From NCBI RefSeq assembly GCF_036802865.1, contig NZ_DAIRVK010000004.1, forward strand, positions 124,001-188,000: DNA of 64,000 nucleotides. The letters run 5' to 3'. Under the pieces are notes generated by a model. It saw only the letters and a list, made by a program, of their open reading frames with translations, was not told the origin of the DNA and ran no database searches. How positions within the stretch are numbered: position 1 is the stretch's first letter; the number at the start of each line of letters is the position of its first letter. Source of the DNA: Sulfurospirillum sp036802865. Lineage in GTDB: Bacteria; Campylobacterota; Campylobacteria; Campylobacterales; Sulfurospirillaceae. Positions 62,151 to 64,000 of this stretch are shown here, in pieces. The position numbers and the translations under genes were made by a program.

Positions 62151-62726
62151 ATGCAACGAAGAGAAGAGTTTGAACAAGCCGTCAAAACGATGCTTGAAAT
62201 TATTGGTGAAAATACTGGGCGTGAAGGGCTTTTAAAGACACCAACACGCGTTTTTAAAGCCTATGAGCATATGACACAAGGCTATCACCAAAGTCCTAAT
62301 GAAGTGCTAGGTGAAGCACTTTTTGAGAGTGACAATAATCAAATGGTACTGATTAAAGATATAGAATTTTATTCGATGTGCGAACATCACCTTTTACCGA
62401 TTATTGGGCGCGCTCATGTTGCTTACATTCCGAACGGGAAAGTCGTTGGACTTTCTAAAATTCCTCGTATGGTTGATATTTTTGCACGTCGCCTTCAAAT
62501 ACAAGAACAACTGACCGAACAAATTGCCAAAGCGATTGATGATGTTATCGCTCCCAAAGGTGTGGGTGTGGTTATCCAAGCGCGTCACATGTGCATGGAA
62601 ATGCGAGGTGTTGAAAAAACACATTCAAACACCACCACATCTTCGCTTCGTGGGCTTTTTTTAAAGGCAGATACACGAAAAGAGTTTTTTGACATCATCA
62701 ACGCACCTCAGGCTAATCGCTACTAA
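62151..62726 (+). CDS. folE: GTP cyclohydrolase I
   Basis: A 191-aa enzyme that converts GTP to dihydroneopterin triphosphate, first step of folate synthesis. Signature motifs are YSMCEHHLLPIIGRAHVAYI (zinc Cys and His) and IQARHMCMEMRGVEK (second zinc Cys). Full family length. Its stop overlaps the fliI start (TAATG), so the two are coupled. It is the canonical folate-pathway gene in the backbone, in contrast to the DHPS-like gene carried by the transposon. Confidence 0.96.
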   Translation: MQRREEFEQAVKTMLEIIGENTGREGLLKTPTRVFKAYEHMTQGYHQSPNEVLGEALFESDNNQMVLIKDIEFYSMCEHHLLPIIGRAHVAYIPNGKVVGLSKIPRMVDIFARRLQIQEQLTEQIAKAIDDVIAPKGVGVVIQARHMCMEMRGVEKTHSNTTTSSLRGLFLKADTRKEFFDIINAPQANRY

Positions 62727-64000
62727 TGCCACTCGAGCGCCTCAGAAAAAAACTTCACGGTAAAAGCCTCTCTCCTATGTTTGGCACCATCACCAAAATT
62801 AGCTCTACAACCATCGAGGCGTGTGGGCTACGACCTAGCATTGGTGATATTGTCAAAATGATCTCACTCGATGGTCATAAAAGTGAACTTGGTATGATTA
62901 CAGAAGTAGATCGGAATGCTTTTTTTATCTCACCGTTTGGTTTTATCGAAGGCTTTAAGATAGGCGATAAAGTTTTTATCAGTGAGCAAGGCATGATGAT
63001 CCCTGTGGGGGAAGAACTTTTAGGACGCGTGGTTGATCCATTTATTCGCCCCAAAGATGGCAAAGGAACGATAGGTGCATCATCTATGGCACCGATTATG
63101 AGAGCGCCTTTGGATCCGATGAAAAGAGGACTTATCAATGAGCCATTTCGTGTAGGTGTCAAGACTATTGATGGACTTTTAACCTGCGGAAAAGGCCAGA
63201 AAATGGGCATCTTCGCAGGAAGTGGTGTTGGTAAATCAACCCTCATGGGTATGATTGTTCGTGGATCAGAAGCACCGATTAAAGTGGTTGCTCTTATTGG
63301 TGAGCGTGGTCGTGAGGTCCCTGAGTTTATTGAAAAAAACTTGGGTGGCAATCTTGACAACACAGTCATTGTTGTTGCAACCAGCGATGATTCGCCTTTG
63401 ATGCGAAAATACGGGGCATTTAGTGCCATGAGTATTGCGGAGTACTTTAAAAATACAGGTAGAGATGTTCTGTTTATGATGGATTCCGTCACACGTTTTG
63501 CGATGGCACAGCGCGAGATTGGGTTAGCTTTGGGTGAGCCTCCAACATCAAAAGGCTATCCACCTTCTGTTTTGGCACTTTTACCACAGCTCATGGAGCG
63601 TGCGGGAAAAGAAGAGGGCAAAGGCTCTATTACCGCGTTCTTTACCGTACTTGTTGAAGGGGATGATCTGAGTGATCCGATTGCCGATCAATCCAGAAGT
63701 ATTTTGGATGGTCACATTGTTCTAAGTCGCGAGCTTACAGACTATGGTATTTACCCTCCGATTAGTATTCAAAACAGTGCGTCAAGGGTTATGGGAGATG
63801 TTATTGAGGGTGAGCATAAAAAAGCTGCCATGCGTTTTAAACGCTTAAACTCTATTTTAAAAGAGAATGAGGTTCTCATTCGTATCGGTGCGTATGAAAA
63901 AGGTAACGATAAAGAGTTGGATATCGCTATTAGTAAAAAAGAGAAGATGAATGGCTTTTTACAGCAAGATCCCGATGAAGTTTTTGAATTTGAAGCAACG
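62726..64000 (+). CDS. fliI: Flagellum-specific ATP synthase FliI (partial at window edge)
   Basis: 425 codons are visible and the frame is open at the window end; typical FliI is about 430-440 aa, so roughly ten residues are missing. Motifs are IFAGSGVGKSTLMGMI (Walker A, residues ~162-177), GERGREVPEFIEKNLGG, VLFMMDSVTRFAMAQREIGL (Walker B) and GEPPTSKGYPPSVLALLPQL. It powers the flagellar type III export apparatus. It starts at ATG 62726 overlapping the folE stop. Confidence 0.95.
   Translation, partial: MPLERLRKKLHGKSLSPMFGTITKISSTTIEACGLRPSIGDIVKMISLDGHKSELGMITEVDRNAFFISPFGFIEGFKIGDKVFISEQGMMIPVGEELLGRVVDPFIRPKDGKGTIGASSMAPIMRAPLDPMKRGLINEPFRVGVKTIDGLLTCGKGQKMGIFAGSGVGKSTLMGMIVRGSEAPIKVVALIGERGREVPEFIEKNLGGNLDNTVIVVATSDDSPLMRKYGAFSAMSIAEYFKNTGRDVLFMMDSVTRFAMAQREIGLALGEPPTSKGYPPSVLALLPQLMERAGKEEGKGSITAFFTVLVEGDDLSDPIADQSRSILDGHIVLSRELTDYGIYPPISIQNSASRVMGDVIEGEHKKAAMRFKRLNSILKENEVLIRIGAYEKGNDKELDIAISKKEKMNGFLQQDPDEVFEFEAT

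Noticed and set aside
62875..63492. A 205-aa open frame on the minus strand
   Set aside because: It is antisense to fliI, whose motifs are complete on the plus strand. It is low-complexity Ser/Pro/Ile-rich and has no family signature.

Overview
The window looks like chromosome of a campylobacterotal (epsilonproteobacterial) bacterium, probably Sulfurospirillum or a close relative. Pointers are the Tat-exported MfrABE-type fumarate reductase, a campylobacter-like outer-membrane porin, flagellar fliI beside folE, low GC content and compact gene packing. The genus is an inference from gene content; no database search was possible.

Backbone, 1-25590: a gene tail, tex, an RcnA-type nickel/cobalt exporter, small and hypothetical genes, a 2-hydroxyacid dehydrogenase, an aldehyde dehydrogenase with its DUF779 partner, a LysR regulator divergent from mfrABE, a porin, a substrate-binding protein, a chemotaxis receptor, a TauE/SafE permease, an RND/MMPL exporter, five tRNA genes (Leu, Arg, Arg, His, Pro, all minus strand with encoded CCA), then thiG-purN-nnrDE. 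Backbone, 57603-64000: the N-terminal half of comM, def, a degenerate GGDEF protein, clpP, tig, folE and nearly complete fliI.

The main feature is a complete 32,012-bp Tn7-like transposon at 25591-57602 that splits comM. Both ends begin TGTC and share an imperfect terminal inverted repeat with internal ATGCTACA-type transposase-binding repeats. The insertion is flanked by a perfect 5-bp duplication, ACCCC. Removing the element and one copy restores an open comM frame reading Ile-Phe-Gly-Gly-Gly-Ser-Asn. The left end carries tnsA, tnsB, tnsC, tniQ and a 486-aa protein with six tandem Cys4 zinc modules. A 603-aa protein of possible TnsE type reads inward from the extreme right end.

Cargo comes in blocks. 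(a) 31.8-37.5 kb: an acetyltransferase-methyltransferase fusion and a restriction-modification-like pair, divergent from a small HTH regulator across a palindromic operator. (b) 37.6-40.6 kb: small proteins, a WYL regulator and a secreted nuclease. (c) 40.75-47.6 kb: a MarR gene with an apparently leaderless promoter, then a Cys-rich RiPP-like precursor with two CGSSCGASD repeats, a dihydropteroate-synthase-like enzyme, a radical SAM/SPASM maturase, a zinc-free MDR oxidoreductase, a secreted carboxylesterase and a secreted alkylsulfatase-like hydrolase. (d) 47.6-55.6 kb: DUF1848, decayed gene remnants, a NarL-type two-component system divergent from a MipA/OmpV protein, a monooxygenase-like protein, a second radical SAM protein, two flavodoxin-fold oxidoreductases, an HxlR regulator and a small membrane protein. 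Several of these have strong inverted-repeat operators.

The most novel candidate system is the transposon-borne peptide-modification cluster in block (c), particularly its atypical DHPS homologue. Next are the targeting proteins of the comM-specific transposon.
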